Notes: generated by a model not told the origin, from the sequence alone. DNA of 64,000 nt from Paguma larvata (GCA_030068075.1 CM057841.1:35629030-35693029); one strand, 5' to 3'. Shown: positions 35,755 through 47,510, numbered from the stretch's first letter. A program made the numbers and translations.

Positions 35755-36585
35755 ATATGAGATCTTTTTAGAATTTAGAAAGTTTTACAGACTGAGCCAA
35801 AGTTCTATCCAATCTAGTTGTTACACTCACAGGAACCTGGTTCTTTCCTCCTGAACCCCACAGATCATAATGTGTTTTATTTTCTAGGGTAAGTATTACT
35901 AGGTCCTTTAGTCATCATGGTCTTCCATGGTTTCACATCCTCCTTCTACCTTTGTTTCTTTAACCTTACTTATGGCCTTCCTTTGATTGTGTCCTGCTTT
36001 GGTCATGTGCCTTTTAAACTGTGGGATCCAGAATTGGGTTCCAAGATCAAGATTCTCACCATTATTGGCATGAAAGTGAGACATCTATAACCCTCAGGAG
36101 TTAAGAAGGAAAAATAAGGCACTACTATATTTGCATGTTGGATATAGATCTAGGGAGAGAGATCTTTTCAGAGGCAATTTTCTCTGCAGTATTAGCATTT
36201 ATTCAATTCTGACCTTTGAGCTATGGGCAACAAGAGGCAGCTTTTATAAGTTTTTCTTCCCTAATGCTGATTTTCCAGGCATGAAGTTACCAGCAGGGGC
36301 TGGCAAATAACACAGCCAAGCTTTTCTCCTGTTCCCTTCACCTCCCGGACATCTCATGAAGCACTCTCTTGTTTGATCAATTCTTTCCCACCTAGTAAGG
36401 AAGAAGCCTACAGGGCCTGCCTTAGCAAGACTTCCCAGAGGCTCCAAATGAATATTGAGTGGCTCCCTACAAACTCACTAGTCTGCTAAAATGTAACAGG
36501 AGTCAAAAAGTTCTGAGATGTTTAATGGCAAGAGAAAGGGGAGGCTCTTATCAAGAGTTTAGAGCAGATTTCTGTCTAGAACAGC
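35755..36585. other. Unique sequence, no gene
   Basis: No gene. About 36010-36060 may be a scrap of an old repeat. A 67-codon minus-strand frame (36244-36447) shows no known domain. Confidence 0.4.
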
Positions 36586-36601
36586 TATATATATATATAT
36601 T
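36586..36601. repeat. (TA)n
   Basis: Eight TA units at the tail side of the next SINEC. Confidence 0.95.
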
Positions 36602-36603
36602 TC

Positions 36604-36769
36604 AATGTTTTTTAATTTATTTTGAGAGAGTGAGAGAGTATTGACATGAACAGAGGAAGAGCAAAAGGAGGGAGAAGAGAGAAGAGCTTGAACTCATGAA
36701 CCACGAGATCATGACCTTAGCTGAAATCAAGAGTTGGACGCTTAACCAACTGAGCCACCTAGGTGCTGC
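36604..36769 (-). mobile_element. SINEC with internal deletion
   Basis: The tail and GA-rich part run directly into 'agagcttgaactcatgaacc'. The block usually reading '...ggctccatgctgtcagcacagagcc...' is missing, about 45-50 bases. Head 'caactgagccacctaggtgc' intact. Confidence 0.88.
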
Positions 36770-36778
36770 TTTTTAAAA

Positions 36779-36807
36779 AATTATTTATTTATTTATTTAT
36801 TTATTTT
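36779..36807. repeat. (TTTA)n
   Basis: Seven TTTA units. May be the remaining tail of another retroposon. Confidence 0.95.
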
Positions 36808-37059
36808 GTAGGGGATCATGTTTTTAAATTGCTTTCTGGTGGGACAATCTCACCAAACTACTATTCTCTTTCATTCTCAAAAGATATGATTTGCACTTGC
36901 TCATTTTTAAAACATTCATTCATTTTTTTTTGTTTTTAGGTTCTTCTCCATTTATTAAATATGTGTATTTCTTTAGCAATTATTAAGTGTTAGAAACTAT
37001 GCTAGATGTTTGGAATATAAATTTTAATAGGAAAATTGTAGTTCCTTCTCTGATGAGAT

Positions 37060-37066
<7 letters not shown>

Positions 37067-37103
<37 letters not shown>
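37067..37103. repeat. (AC)n microsatellite
   Basis: Eighteen AC units within the L2. Confidence 0.98.
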
Positions 37104-37106
<3 letters not shown>

Positions 37107-37278
37107 GAAGAGAGCAAGTGAGGGAGGTTGAATAGATATCAACTCTGCTTAGTACGTTGAAGGAAACAAAGAGGAGCAGGCATAAGAATATTCAGAGGTA
37201 CCTCAGATAGATGGTCAGAGAATGCCGAACTTGGGCTGAAGGATTCTAAGAAGATAGCAATACAAAGATCAATAAATT

Positions 37279-37725
37279 TGTTGGCTGGGGCTGCTGTAAC
37301 AAAGTACCATCAACTGGATGGCTTAGAGCAACTGGAAGTTATTCTCCCATAGTTCTGAAGGCTGAAAGTCTAAAATTAAGGTGTTGCCTGGGCCTTAGTC
37401 CCTCTGAAGGCACTGGGGAAGGATCTGTTCCAGAGTTTCTAGCCTCTGGTGGCTGTGGGCGTTCCTTGGTTTGTAGAGACCATCTTCCTTCTGAGCCTCT
37501 TCACATTGTCTCTGTGTGTGTGTCTGTCTTCTGTGCCCAAATTTCCTTTTTTAAATAAGGAAATTAGTCATATTGGATTAGGGACCACCTAATGACCTCA
37601 TTTTAATTTGATTACCACTGTAATGGCCCTCTTTCCAAAAGTGGTTGCGTTCTGAGGTATTGGGGTTAGGACTTCAGTATATAAATTCTCCTGGGAAGTA
37701 GGAGGGCCCAGATCAACTCACAATA
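37279..37725 (-). mobile_element. MLT1-like LTR (ERVL-MaLR)
   Basis: Reads in reverse: 'ggctggggctgctgtaacaa', 'gtaccatcaactggatggct', 'attggattagggaccaccta', 'ggtattggggttaggacttc'. No clear 5-bp TSD remains. Confidence 0.85.
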
Positions 37726-37850
37726 AGCAGGATAGATATCGCTCCAGGTAGAAGGACACATGTTCATGTCCCTGAGCTAGAATGGGGCCTGGAGAGTTGG
37801 AGAAGCAGAAGACTGGTGGTCGGTATACAGCAGGCAGAGGAGACCAAGAG

Positions 37851-38689
37851 AGGACACCCTTTGGCAACTACAAAAACATCAGTATGGATACTTCATCCAT
37901 TTTTGCTACCAACACTTGCTGCAGGAGCTTTTGAGGGACATACAGAGAGAGATTGTTAAGACGATTTTGTCCTTTTCTTGCTGTAGTTCACAAAGTGCAG
38001 CTGGGATGGGGAGATGGGAGGATACCCTGACTGGTCACTGTAGTTGCCAATTTAGATAGAAAAATTAATTTTCTTTCAAGTCAAATTGCCTCTCTTGTGT
38101 CCCCTGGCTAGGCCAGGAACCACAGGAGCCATCCTGTGAATCATCTCCAAATAAAACTGTGAAAGACAGCAGGACAAGGACTTAGCACCGTGTCAGAGTC
38201 AGATGCCAAGTGGTTTCCTCCAGGGATCACACCACTCTTCTGGCTGCTGAGTTTGTATAGAGAAGGCTGGTATTGAACGCAGTGGGAAAGGACACAGAAG
38301 AGGTGAAAATGAACATTGTGGAATTATGATCTCACTTCTACCAAATTACTTTGGGCTTAGTATATTTAAGAAATTGGACTTTACGTCATCTGTGTCTTCG
38401 GTTTGACCACCCTTATTCCCAGGGCCATTGATACAAATGCATTTTTCATGAATCTGTATTTATCTTCTTGATGCTGTTATTTCTATTTCCTTTACCCTGT
38501 CTTAATCTCCTGTGAAATATGGGAGTTTATATTTCTTATTTTATCTCCTACTCTTAAGCCCTGGGCCAGACTTCCTCTCACTGTGGTGATTAAACGGAAC
38601 TTGTTTTTAATTTTTCTTTGAGTTTCATGTGTACATTGTTTCTAATCTTTAAACAGCTTTGTAAGGTAGGTAGCTTAACTGCACTTTGT
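37851..38689. other. Gene-free unique sequence
   Basis: Nothing recognised other than the left TSD of the next SINE (about 38674-38688). Confidence 0.45.
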
Positions 38690-38930
38690 TTTTTTAACGT
38701 TTATTTTTTTTGAGAGAGAGAGAGGGAGAGGGAGAGAAAGAAAGAGGAGAGAAAGAGAGAGAGAGAAAGAGAAAAAGAAAGCAGGGGAGAGGCAGAGAGA
38801 GAGAGAGAATCCCAAGTAGGCTCCACACTGTCAGCTCAGAGCCCAATGTGGAGCTTGAACTCACAAACTCAGATCATGACCTGAGCTAAAACCAAGAGGA
38901 CACTTAACTGACTAAGCCAGCAAGGTGCTC
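38690..38930 (-). mobile_element. SINEC with expanded GA-rich segment
   Basis: 'ttaacgtttatttttttt' tail, a purine segment from 38712 to about 38788 longer than in other copies, 'aggctccacactgtcagctc', 'tgagcttgaactcac'-like part and head 'gactaagccagcaaggtgct'. TSD 'cttaactgcac' and 'cttaacttcac'. Confidence 0.92.
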
Positions 38931-38999
38931 CTTAACTTCACCTTAAAGATACAGAAACTGGAGTGTATGGAATCCAGTGGTATGAAGACAGTGGTAGGA

Positions 39000-39232
39000 T
39001 AATGAGTGATAACAGCATGAACTAGGAGCTGCCTGTTTGAGTTCAAATCCTGGCTCTGCCCTTTATTGGCTATGTGATCATAAGCTAATTACTAAACTTC
39101 TTTGGGTCTCAGTTTCCTTATCTATCAAATGAGGGCAGTAATAATACTGACCTCACAGAGATGACATAATTATCAAATGAGTAAATATGTCGAAAGTACG
39201 TAGCCCAGTGTCTGACACATAGTATGTATCAA
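39000..39232 (+). mobile_element. MIR, near full length
   Basis: 'gagttcaaatcctggctctg', 'gggtctcagtttccttatct', 'agcccagtgtctgacacata'. One of the best preserved MIRs in the window. Confidence 0.88.
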
Positions 39233-39429
39233 AACCTGGGTATGAATCTCAGGTTGTAGATTTTATTAACAGTGGGCACTTGGGATAATTCTTTAGTTTT
39301 ATTAAATCCCCATCCCTAGTGTTCTACCAACCACTGTACCAAAGCACTATTGTGATGAGTAAAGGTGACATTCCTCTTTGAGGAATTAGGCCGCTGTATC
39401 TGGCCTAATGAGCACTGCCCAAGAGGAAG

Positions 39430-39890
39430 TCATGATGGGAAATATCGTACATGGTTTTGTAAATCAAGGTGCAGAGTTTGGGTTTTATTTGAAACACACA
39501 AAGAAAACATTGGAGGGTTTTAACTAGAGAAGTGACATGCGTTAAGTTTTAAAAAGATCGCTTTGGCAGTTGTGATTTGATGGAAAGACTGTGATTAAGA
39601 GTTGAAATGGAATACCCGGGAGACTGTTTCAGATATTCAGTCAATAAATGTGGTGGCCAGGACTAGGGTAGAAGTGGAGGCTGAGAGCAGTGACCCGATG
39701 TAGGTTCTATTTTTGAGGTAATATTGGACACATTTGCCGATGAATTGGATGTGGGCAGTGAAGAAAAGGCGAGAGGTTGGTGTTAATGCCTGGGGGATGA
39801 TGACACCATTTACTGTGAAAGTTAAGGACGGGGGTGGGGGTTTGAGGCGGTGACATGAGTTCCGTTAAGGCATTTTAAAGTTGAAGTATT
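39430..39890 (-). mobile_element. L2 (distal 3' part)
   Basis: 'cattggagggttttaactag', 'agaagtgacatgcgttaagt', 'gatgaattggatgtgggcag' follow L2 in reverse, in order over about 460 bp. Confidence 0.65.
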
Positions 39891-40674
39891 AAGGTTGATA
39901 TGAGATGGTGCTTGTGCTCTACGGGATTTTTCATATCACAAACCCCACCTCCCCAAAAGTTGATATTAACATTGACAATGCATCTAATGGACTAGTAAGA
40001 AAGATCAACATCCATAGAAGAAGGCTGATAGCCCCTAACAATAAAGATTAACAGAGCTGTGAGAGAATATGATTTACATTTTAGCTACTCTTAAAGAAAC
40101 TCAAGATTATTCACAACATTGGAGCACTGGAAAGTGAGAAGCCCACAAACCATTTGCATCAGGAAGAATGTGATTTTCGATATGAATGGCATAATTAACA
40201 ATGTCTGTACCAAGATTTTAAAAGCAAATTAGAAGCAAAGGTTACACTAATTTTAACCATGTTATCTTGAATCAGGGGTGATAACATTAAAGCACAGCTC
40301 TCAGTGTACAGGAGAGGGATCGTGGCGGCTTCTCTTCCGTTGTTGAGTCATTGGTAGTTAGCATAGTTGCTGGCAAAGAGTTTGTGCTTAAAAAGTTGGG
40401 GCAAGAATGGAAGAGGGAGCAAGGAGAGGAAAGTAGGGGGCAGACGCTAAGCCGAAAGCAACACTTCTCTCCCCATGACAATCCCCTCGAGGATACAGTA
40501 AAATCTGCCAAAACTCACTGAAAACTTGGCATTATTGGAGTTCACATGGGAATCAAAGAGAGGGATTAGTGTCATACCCGAGGTGATACAGGCTGTGTGT
40601 GATAGCAAAAGCCACAGTCTTAGCCCAGTGCTCATTATTTGTAAAGTAATACCTAAACTTATGGAATGCCTCAG
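39891..40674. other. Gene-free unique sequence
   Basis: Frames at 40287-40635 (74 and 62 codons, minus) show no recognised protein. Confidence 0.45.
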
Positions 40675-41096
40675 TGCTGTGGGTTGAATTGGCCATTCCT
40701 ACAAATTCGTATGTTGAAGTCCTGTAACTTCTAGTATTTCTAGAATGTGACCTTACTTGGAAACAGGGTCTTTACACAGCTAATCAAATAAAAATGCCGT
40801 CATTACGGTGAATGGACCCGAATACGATATGACTGGTGTTCTTATGGAAAGGGGAAATTTGGATAGCACTATACATAGAGGGAAGATGATTTGAAGATGC
40901 AGAGAGAAGACAGTCATCTACACACCGATGAAGAGGAGAAAGGTCTGGAACAGATCCTTCCCTTATAATTGTCAGAAGGAGTCAACCTTGCTGACATTTG
41001 ATCTTGGACTTCCAGCCTCCAGAACTGTGACACAATACATTTCTGTTGTTTAAGCCACCCAGTCTGATTGTTACGGCAGCTCTAGCAAGCTAACAC
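40675..41096 (+). mobile_element. MLT1-like LTR (ERVL-MaLR), near complete
   Basis: Starts 'tgctgtgggttgaattggcc', then 'tatgttgaagtcctgtaact', 'gtgaccttacttggaaacag', 'ggacttccagcctccagaac' and ends 'agctctagcaagctaacaca'. About 420 bp with TG...CA ends. Confidence 0.92.
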
Positions 41097-41192
41097 ATCC
41101 AGGCCACAGAAGCCACATTTTCAGTATTACATTCACGTCTCAGAGGCCAGATAGCTTTCCTGCCAGCATTGAGCTATATATATTGTTGACCA

Positions 41193-41384
41193 TAGTGCTT
41201 CTCAAACACTGGTCTGAGTCACCTGCAGAGAGCCCATTAAAAAACAGAATCCTGGACCTCTGTTACTGGAGGGTCTAATTCATGAGGTCTAGGTGCCCTG
41301 AGTTCAGTAGGTGCCCGAGAACTTATATTTCTAGCAAGTGTCAGGTGTTGCTGACAGTGTCAGGTGGTACTTTGAGGAACGCTG
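41193..41384 (+). mobile_element. MER20-like hAT MITE
   Basis: 'tagtgcttctcaaacactgg', 'gagaacttatatttctagca', 'ggtggtactttgaggaacgc'. The ends are imperfect inverted repeats. It carries 'gtgtcaggtg' twice near 41340-41366. Confidence 0.82.
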
Positions 41385-41440
41385 TTCTAACACAATGCCT
41401 GGGACACAGTAGATGCTCAGTAAAAGTCAAATAAATTAAT
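41385..41440 (+). mobile_element. L2/MIR tail
   Basis: 'aatgcctgggacacagtaga' and 'tgctcagtaaaagtcaaata' form the shared 3' end of L2/MIR. Confidence 0.55.
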
Positions 41441-42534
41441 TTTGGAAATTCTGCTTTAGATTGAGAATCTCAGTTGGGGAATATGCCGGTATGGACAGAA
41501 TTCAGGTTTCTGGGGAGTATGTTTGGGATACGTGTATTTTCCATATAGACCTTGTCGAAGAGACCTGCTCCAAGCAAGGCACCACTTGAAACAAACTGCT
41601 TTAACAAACTTACTCTCATGTTGTGGAGGAGGAGAAGGTTTTGAATGATAGAAGTAATTGCTGCAGCCAGAAGTCTATAGTTGCAAGTGATTGAAAATGG
41701 TGGCTGGGTCAGAGAATGCTAATCATCCATGAAGTGGGCTCACCACGACTCTGACACCATGTCTCCTGGTGCACTCTGTGGTAGGTGCATCTTTGCTGAA
41801 TAAATACAAAGTGAACTTGACGGGAAAGGAGACCTCAGCAGTCCTACAAAGGCAATTTTGCAAGCTGTCTGGCTGTGGAATTAGTGGAATGTTTGCTCAG
41901 GAAGAAACAGCTGACGTCAACTTTGCTCTCTTTGTATCTCAAGGGCATATGCCTCTGGCCTGCACCGACACACACAGAGGGAAGAATGGCTTCCAGAGGG
42001 AAAGGTTAAAGAACAGGTCAGCTGGGCATCCACGCTTCCATTTCCTCCCTCCCTGCGTTTGTCATCTTTCTGGCAAGGTGAATTCAATGCCCAGTAATTC
42101 CTTCTGACTTTCTAAGAGCTATGGGACACACAAGTGTGAGAAAAGTCATCGTGGCACTAACAGGATTAGTACTGCTTCATAACCTAATCACTCTGGCCAG
42201 AGAGAATAAAAAGGAAGGCTATGGGCAGGAGGCAAGAGACAGAAGGATAAATGGGAAATTTCTTTAAATACCAAGGAGTGAGTGTGCATGTGCTTTGTCT
42301 AACTCACAAAGGCTGAGCTCTTTTTCGTTTACGGGGAGTTTGTTAAATACGAAATAGGAACGTATCTTATCTCTGGCACCTCTAGAAGCAATCCCAAGCA
42401 ATACATCCTGGCATAGAAGGTACTATAAAAGCTTTGCTGAATGATTAAATCAAGGCCACTCTGATATTGACAAAATAATAATAGAAGCAGCAATTAATTA
42501 AGTGAGGCAGAGTATTGTGGCAGAATGATGGCTA
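41441..42534. other. Gene-free unique sequence
   Basis: Contains a 112-codon plus frame (41769-42107) rich in C, G and S with no recognised domain. No support for an exon. Confidence 0.45.
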
Positions 42535-42675
42535 GACTTGACACTATGCTCTAATTTTATTTCTAGCACCACTTGCTGGGAAGACTTGAGGAAATCATTT
42601 GCTCTTTCAGGAACCTTATTTCTGTTTGGGTAAGACAAAGAGATTGGACTAATTTTTCTCCAATGTTTTGTTGGA
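42535..42675 (+). mobile_element. MIR-family (MIR3-like) fragment
   Basis: 'ctctaattttatttctagca', 'gacttgaggaaatcatttgc', 'gagattggactaatttttct' follow the MIR3 layout. Confidence 0.5.
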
Positions 42676-42835
42676 TACCCACCAGTGAATAGGGTATAAT
42701 GAGTTAATTTTCAACTGTGTGTGCATGTTCCATGTAGATCGATAAGGTATATTCCTAAGATTAGGGTCCATCTATGTTCAGTATGCAATTTTAGGCAATA
42801 TAAATGTCTCGCATGAGTGGTTCGGATAATAGAAA

Positions 42836-43005
42836 AAAGCATAATGGTTAGAGCATGGATTATGGAATTTAGATAGAACAGGTGTTTGAATCTTCTCTTT
42901 GCCATTTACTAGCTGTGTGACACCAGGCAAGTTGTATAATTGGTCTTCAGCTTTCTTATCTAAAAAATGGAGAAATTGGTGATATATGACAATACCTGTC
43001 GACAG
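42836..43005 (+). mobile_element. MIR
   Basis: 'agcataatggttagagcatg', 'ccatttactagctgtgtgac', 'ttcttatctaaaaaatggag'. Confidence 0.85.
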
Positions 43006-43099
43006 CATAATTCTTCATTTTTCTTGAAGGAAGTGATGGGAAGGCAAAGTTTTTAGATGCGACAGCTTAGGGAGACTTCCCCAATGTGCTGGGCACATT

Positions 43100-43215
43100 T
43101 TTCTCATTCATTTAACAATCATGAATGGATGAACTGCTGTGATTTGATATGTAGGTAAATAAGACCTCGCCTCTGCATTCAAAGAGCTTAAGGTCCAATA
43201 GAGGTGGATATGTTT
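43100..43215 (-). mobile_element. L2 3' fragment
   Basis: 'ttctcattcatttaacaatc', 'aaataagacctcgcctctgc', 'attcaaagagcttaaggtcc' follow L2 in reverse. Confidence 0.6.
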
Positions 43216-43350
43216 TCGTTCTTCTTTTCCTTAACTAACAGTCAGATCTTTGAAAGCTTCATGTGTAGAAACTTTACCTGCTCTCTCCATATTTTAATAT
43301 CATCATATGCAAAGATAAGGGTGATATATCTTTATATATCTTTATACATA

Positions 43351-43377
43351 TCTAGTCAATCTTCCTCATTGACTAGA
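43351..43377. repeat. Perfect hairpin, 10-bp stem
   Basis: 'tctagtcaat' (43351-43360), loop of seven bases, 'attgactaga' (43368-43377). Confidence 0.97.
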
Positions 43378-43473
43378 TGCACAGCACCAGCCACAAGGAA
43401 TTTCACATCACGAAAAGTGTTTCTTTCCTCTTGGCTGCTTTCCTTCCCCTAGTTCACAGACCCTGTCTCCTCG

Positions 43474-43502
43474 TCTCAAGCCTGATTGTCTCAGGCTTGA
43501 GA
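43474..43502. repeat. Perfect hairpin, 12-bp stem
   Basis: 'tctcaagcctga' (43474-43485), loop of five bases (43486-43490), 'tcaggcttgaga' (43491-43502). No T-run or G+C-rich terminator context, as expected for mammalian DNA. Confidence 0.97.
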
Positions 43503-43786
43503 ATCAGTGCGAAGAAAGGTTGAGCTTACTGAACAAAATAAAGACAGATGGATTGTGTATCTGGGAAGGAAATGACATCAGAAACTGTTTTTGATCAGAT
43601 GGTGATCAAAAGACGTAGGGGAAATCGTTGCTACCTATGATGGGTAAAGTCTAGCTTTTTTAGAGGAGAGTACATTGTATGTATACATGTATGACAAGGA
43701 AGTGTGAATAATGCTTCCTACTAGTACTGCTGAACTTACCTACGCTACACATTATTAAAGAAATGGAAAAATTGGAAACAGGTTAT
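43503..43786. other. Unique sequence, no gene
   Basis: Nothing recognised. Confidence 0.4.
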
Positions 43787-43925
43787 TCACTTATTTACTG
43801 AAGTATAATTAACAGACAGTGTTATATTAGTTTTAGGTATACAACATAATGATTCAACACTTCTGTGCATTACTCGGAGCATACCACAATAAGTGTAACC
43901 ACCATCTGTTGCCAAAAGGCATTAT
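43787..43925 (-). mobile_element. L1 3'-end fragment
   Basis: 'tattagttttaggtatacaa', 'cataatgattcaacacttct', 'taagtgtaaccaccatctgt' is the reverse complement of an L1MA-type 3' UTR. Confidence 0.75.
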
Positions 43926-45584
43926 TACAAAATGGAAAGCATAGGTTTTGAGCATGAAGAAAAGTTGAGGTTTACATGTGAAATCAAAGAAATCAACCAG
44001 TAACTGATGGGTAGAAATGACTAAGGTTCACTTTCAGATCACTAGACTGTCATGATGGCATTTAGTCATGTAGTCATCAAAAATTTTTTTGATGTTATTT
44101 CTGTGTTAGGTACTAGGTTGGGTCATGGACAAGAAGTAGAAAGAAATATGTCAACATTTACTGAGGAACACATGACAATAAGAGGGTGATTCAGTACTAA
44201 TTACAATAACAGAGGCGTAGATGGGTATTACAGGAAGTAGTTGTAATGGATGAATTGAGATAGCAACAGCGGATTTCTCCAAAGATGTAACATTTGAACA
44301 TAGACATATTTCTCTAAATGGACTATTAGTTATCCTGGGATCCTAATCTAAAAAGAGAGATAATGCTTGGTGTGGTTTCCTCTAATCAAGTACAACTTAT
44401 TAAAGAACCCACATATTAAAAAAACTTGATCATATATAAGGAGTTATGAGCATAAAGTAATGTAAGGATCAAGCTTCAATCACTAGGAGTCTGGATTGTG
44501 TGTGTGTGTAAGTGTACACATGTGCGTGGGCACCTAAATGTATCTTCTCTTCCTTCTCTCCCTCATCCCTTCTCCTTCTTCGTCTTTCTCCCTTCCTTCT
44601 TCCCTTCCTCTCTTTCTTCATCTCGGCTCTGACAGTCCTTTTGCAGGAATGCCTTTGCAGAATTCAGATCACATACATTTCATCAAAATATCATCTTTAG
44701 GATAATCTCCTCCGAATCTATTTTTGCAGGGGATGAGAGGGGAATAATGTGCAGCTTTTTGAATGACTATGAATGAATCATGAATTCTGACTTTTGCCTA
44801 GTTTGTTTTGTTATGAACATTTTGTGGCTATTAAAAAACAACAACAAAAAAGAAACATTGTACCGTTGGAAGGCATAATGAAAAATATATAATTTAAGCA
44901 AGGCCCAAACTAAAACATTACAGTCTTACATCTAAGTTTTTCATTACTAAGAAATATAAACTCTTTTTAATTTTTCTTTCCAAGTGGAAGACACCAGATG
45001 TTCATCTGTTACCATGAAAGTCTATTTTAATTGGCAGTCGTGGTCTCAGAGTAATTTTAAATTGCTACCAGGCTGTCACTTTTGCTTTTGCTGACTTGCA
45101 AGGAGGTTTAATGGCTCCCCCACTGGGCTAGACTTTATCCTTCTAGTTGGAACTGTTGGATCACCTCAATTTATGACAAACTTGGAAGAGATTTAAATAG
45201 TCCACAGAAATGCAATGAAAATGCCTCAGAGTAGGATGATGTTTTAAAAGAGCTCTGAGATCCGGAGATATTACTTGTTAGGAGGAAACGTGTGCAACAG
45301 AGGCATCCTGGGGAAGGAAGAATAAGGCCCTTTGGTCAGATTGGATTATATAATATACTCATAACAACTACTGGCTAACAAGCAATCAGTCACCTCCACA
45401 TATAATCTATCAAATTTGATTATTAGAGTGGGCGATGGAATTAGAACCCTGGTTTCCTGTCAGCTTGCTTGCTTTGTTCATCTTGACAAATGCTTGGGGA
45501 AACTTGTATGACAATTCTGTGAGTAGGCATTTAATCAGGGTATAGGTGTTGGGAAGAACAGGGATTGGAAGACCATATAGGGCA
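43926..45584. other. Gene-free sequence with a pyrimidine stretch
   Basis: An L2-like scrap is possible at 44090-44200. Pyrimidine-rich DNA (TTCC/CTT units) at about 44537-44625. Nothing else recognised. Confidence 0.45.
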
Positions 45585-46020
45585 AAAGCATGGGGCTGGG
45601 AACCAGAGGATGTGGAATTTAACCTAGCTTTTCTACTCGTTAGCCATGTGAGTGATGACTTGTTTTGTGAAGTGGGGGCATTGGGCAACATGATTCTAGA
45701 GGTTTCCTCCACTAGAATGAATTGATAATTTTTGTTCTGAGTTTTTCTGGCTTTGTCTCTTCCTCTTCTGGGACTTTTTGCTTTCTCCAGATCTGAGGTC
45801 CCAGATGTCTCATGTATTCTGTGAGAAAGAATCTTGTGCAGATTGCAGGCATGTTTGAGTGAGAGAGACCTGGGCATGAATCCTATACCTTGGGAAGATT
45901 GTTATGTCATCTGAACCTCCTTTATCCATATCTGTAAAATGGGTGTATATGCCTCACAGAATTACTGTGAGGACAGATTGAGAATGGCTGTAAAATGCTT
46001 AATAGAAGGGCATTGCTGAG
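45585..46020 (+). mobile_element. Two MIR-family fragments
   Basis: About 45585-45735 ('cgttagccatgtgagtgatg', 'gtgaagtgggggcattgggc') and 45860-46020 ('ccatatctgtaaaatgggtg', 'cacagaattactgtgaggac'). The 155-codon minus-strand frame (45410-45877) runs antisense through the first. Confidence 0.6.
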
Positions 46021-46284
46021 TGATAGAGTATATATTCAGCATTAGTGTTGCTTGTCTTTTTAATTTGTGCCATTCTGGTCTAGTAGAGTTTATCACATTT
46101 TGAGTTAAATTTTTTCCTTTGACAAAGGAAGTTGAGCATCTTTTTATGTATGTATTGGCCACTTGAATAGCATCTTAGGTGAATTTCTTGTTCAAATGTC
46201 TTGCCAATTTTTCTATTGGTTGTTTGTGTCTTAATGGTATATCTAAAAGAACATGTATTTTGAATACAAAGTCTTTTGCAAGTT

Positions 46285-46785
46285 GCATGTTGTATTAGTC
46301 TCATAGTGCTGTTGTAACAACTTATACAGACTTGGTGGCTTAAAACAGCATAAATTTATTCTCTCACAGTTGTAGAGGCCAGATGTCTGTAATCAAAGTA
46401 TCAGCAGGGCTGTGCTCCCTGTAGAGGCTATAGGGGGAGGGTTCTTCCTTGCCTCCCCCATTTTCTGGCCACTTGGTGCATTCTTTGGCCTGGGGATGCA
46501 TGATTCCAATCTCCGTCTCCATCTGCACATGAACCTTCACATGGTCTTCTCCCCTGTGTGTCTTTATCTTAAATCTCCCTCTCCCTTCTTGTATGTGGAC
46601 ACCAGTCCAGGATCGAGTATGGGCTTTGGATCCTGGATCCTAAATCCAGGATGATCTCATGTCGAGATCCTTAATTTCATTTTTCCTTTAAAGACCCTAT
46701 TTCCAAATAGCATTATATTCATAGGTATCTGGGAAGTTAGGATTTGGACATATTTTTTTTGAGATATACTGTTCAATCCATTACG
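46285..46785 (-). mobile_element. MLT1-like LTR inside the L1
   Basis: 'gtattagtctcatagtgctg', 'gacttggtggcttaaaacag', 'ttctctcacagttgtagagg' and, at the far side, 'aaagaccctatttccaaata' and 'tactgttcaatccatta'. The L1 resumes on both sides. A 9-bp hairpin lies at 46630-46652. Confidence 0.85.
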
Positions 46786-47310
46786 TATTTAATAAATATT
46801 TTCTTCAGACTGTGACTTGCCTTGTCACATTCATGTGATACCTTTTGGTGAACCAAACTTTTTTAATTTTAATGGGGTACAATTTATCTTTTTTCCCCTT
46901 TATGATTAGGAATTCTGGAGTCTTTTAAAAGAAATACATGCTTATCCCAAAGTAATTAAGTTTTTCTCATATTTCATTTTACTAAAAAGCTTATTTTTTT
47001 TTTTAAGTATATGGATGCTGACAGTCTATTTGGAATCAGTTTTAGTTATGGCATGTGGTAGGAGTTAATTTTTTTCCTTTATGGATATCTGCATGACCCA
47101 GCCTGAATTAATGACTCTTCTATTCTCACTGTACTACATAAACATGTTCAGAAAACAAAACAAATAATTATTTTTGGGTCTGTTTTTTGAAATTCTATTG
47201 CATTGGTTAGTTTGTCTAATTTTGTATCAATACTGCATTGTTTTAATTACTGTAAATCTTCCAGTTCTGGTAAACTGGTAAATCTTTTGTTCTGTCTTTT
47301 GTCAATTTCC

Positions 47311-47388
47311 ACACTCACACACATTCTCTCTCTCTCTCTCACTCACACCCACACAACACAACCTGCCCCCCCCCACATACACACACAG
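47311..47388. repeat. Compound (CA)n/(CT)n/C-run
   Basis: CA units, then CT units (47325-47342), CA again, a C-run at about 47366-47375 and CA. Confidence 0.95.
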
Positions 47389-47510
47389 GGTTTAACTGGA
47401 ATTGGAATCAATTCATAGGTTTATTTGGGGTTTATTAATATCTTAATAATACTGAATATTCTAGCCCATGAAAATTGCTTATCTGTAATTTCATTACATT
47501 TGTTTTTTTG

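Larger units (their letters stand above)
36935..37850 (-). mobile_element. L2 split by an MLT1 LTR
   Basis: First part about 36935-37278 ('caattattaagtgttagaaa', 'taggaaaattgtagttcctt', 'cagatagatggtcagagaat'), second part about 37735-37850 ('atatcgctccaggtagaagg', 'tggagaagcagaagactggt'). These fit consecutive parts of a reversed L2. The LTR at 37279-37725 lies between. Confidence 0.55.

Noticed and set aside
41769..42107. 112-codon plus-strand frame in non-repeat DNA
   Set aside because: Slightly more interesting because it is not in a repeat, but I see no domain, no splice sites and no promoter. A comparison with other carnivores would settle it.
43351..43502. Hairpins as miRNA precursor or terminator
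   Set aside because: Stems of 10 and 12 bp are too short for a miRNA precursor, and intrinsic terminators do not apply to mammalian DNA.
45410..45877. 155-codon minus-strand open frame, the longest in the window
   Set aside because: Runs antisense through a MIR-like fragment, has no recognisable domain or codon pattern, and no splice or promoter context.
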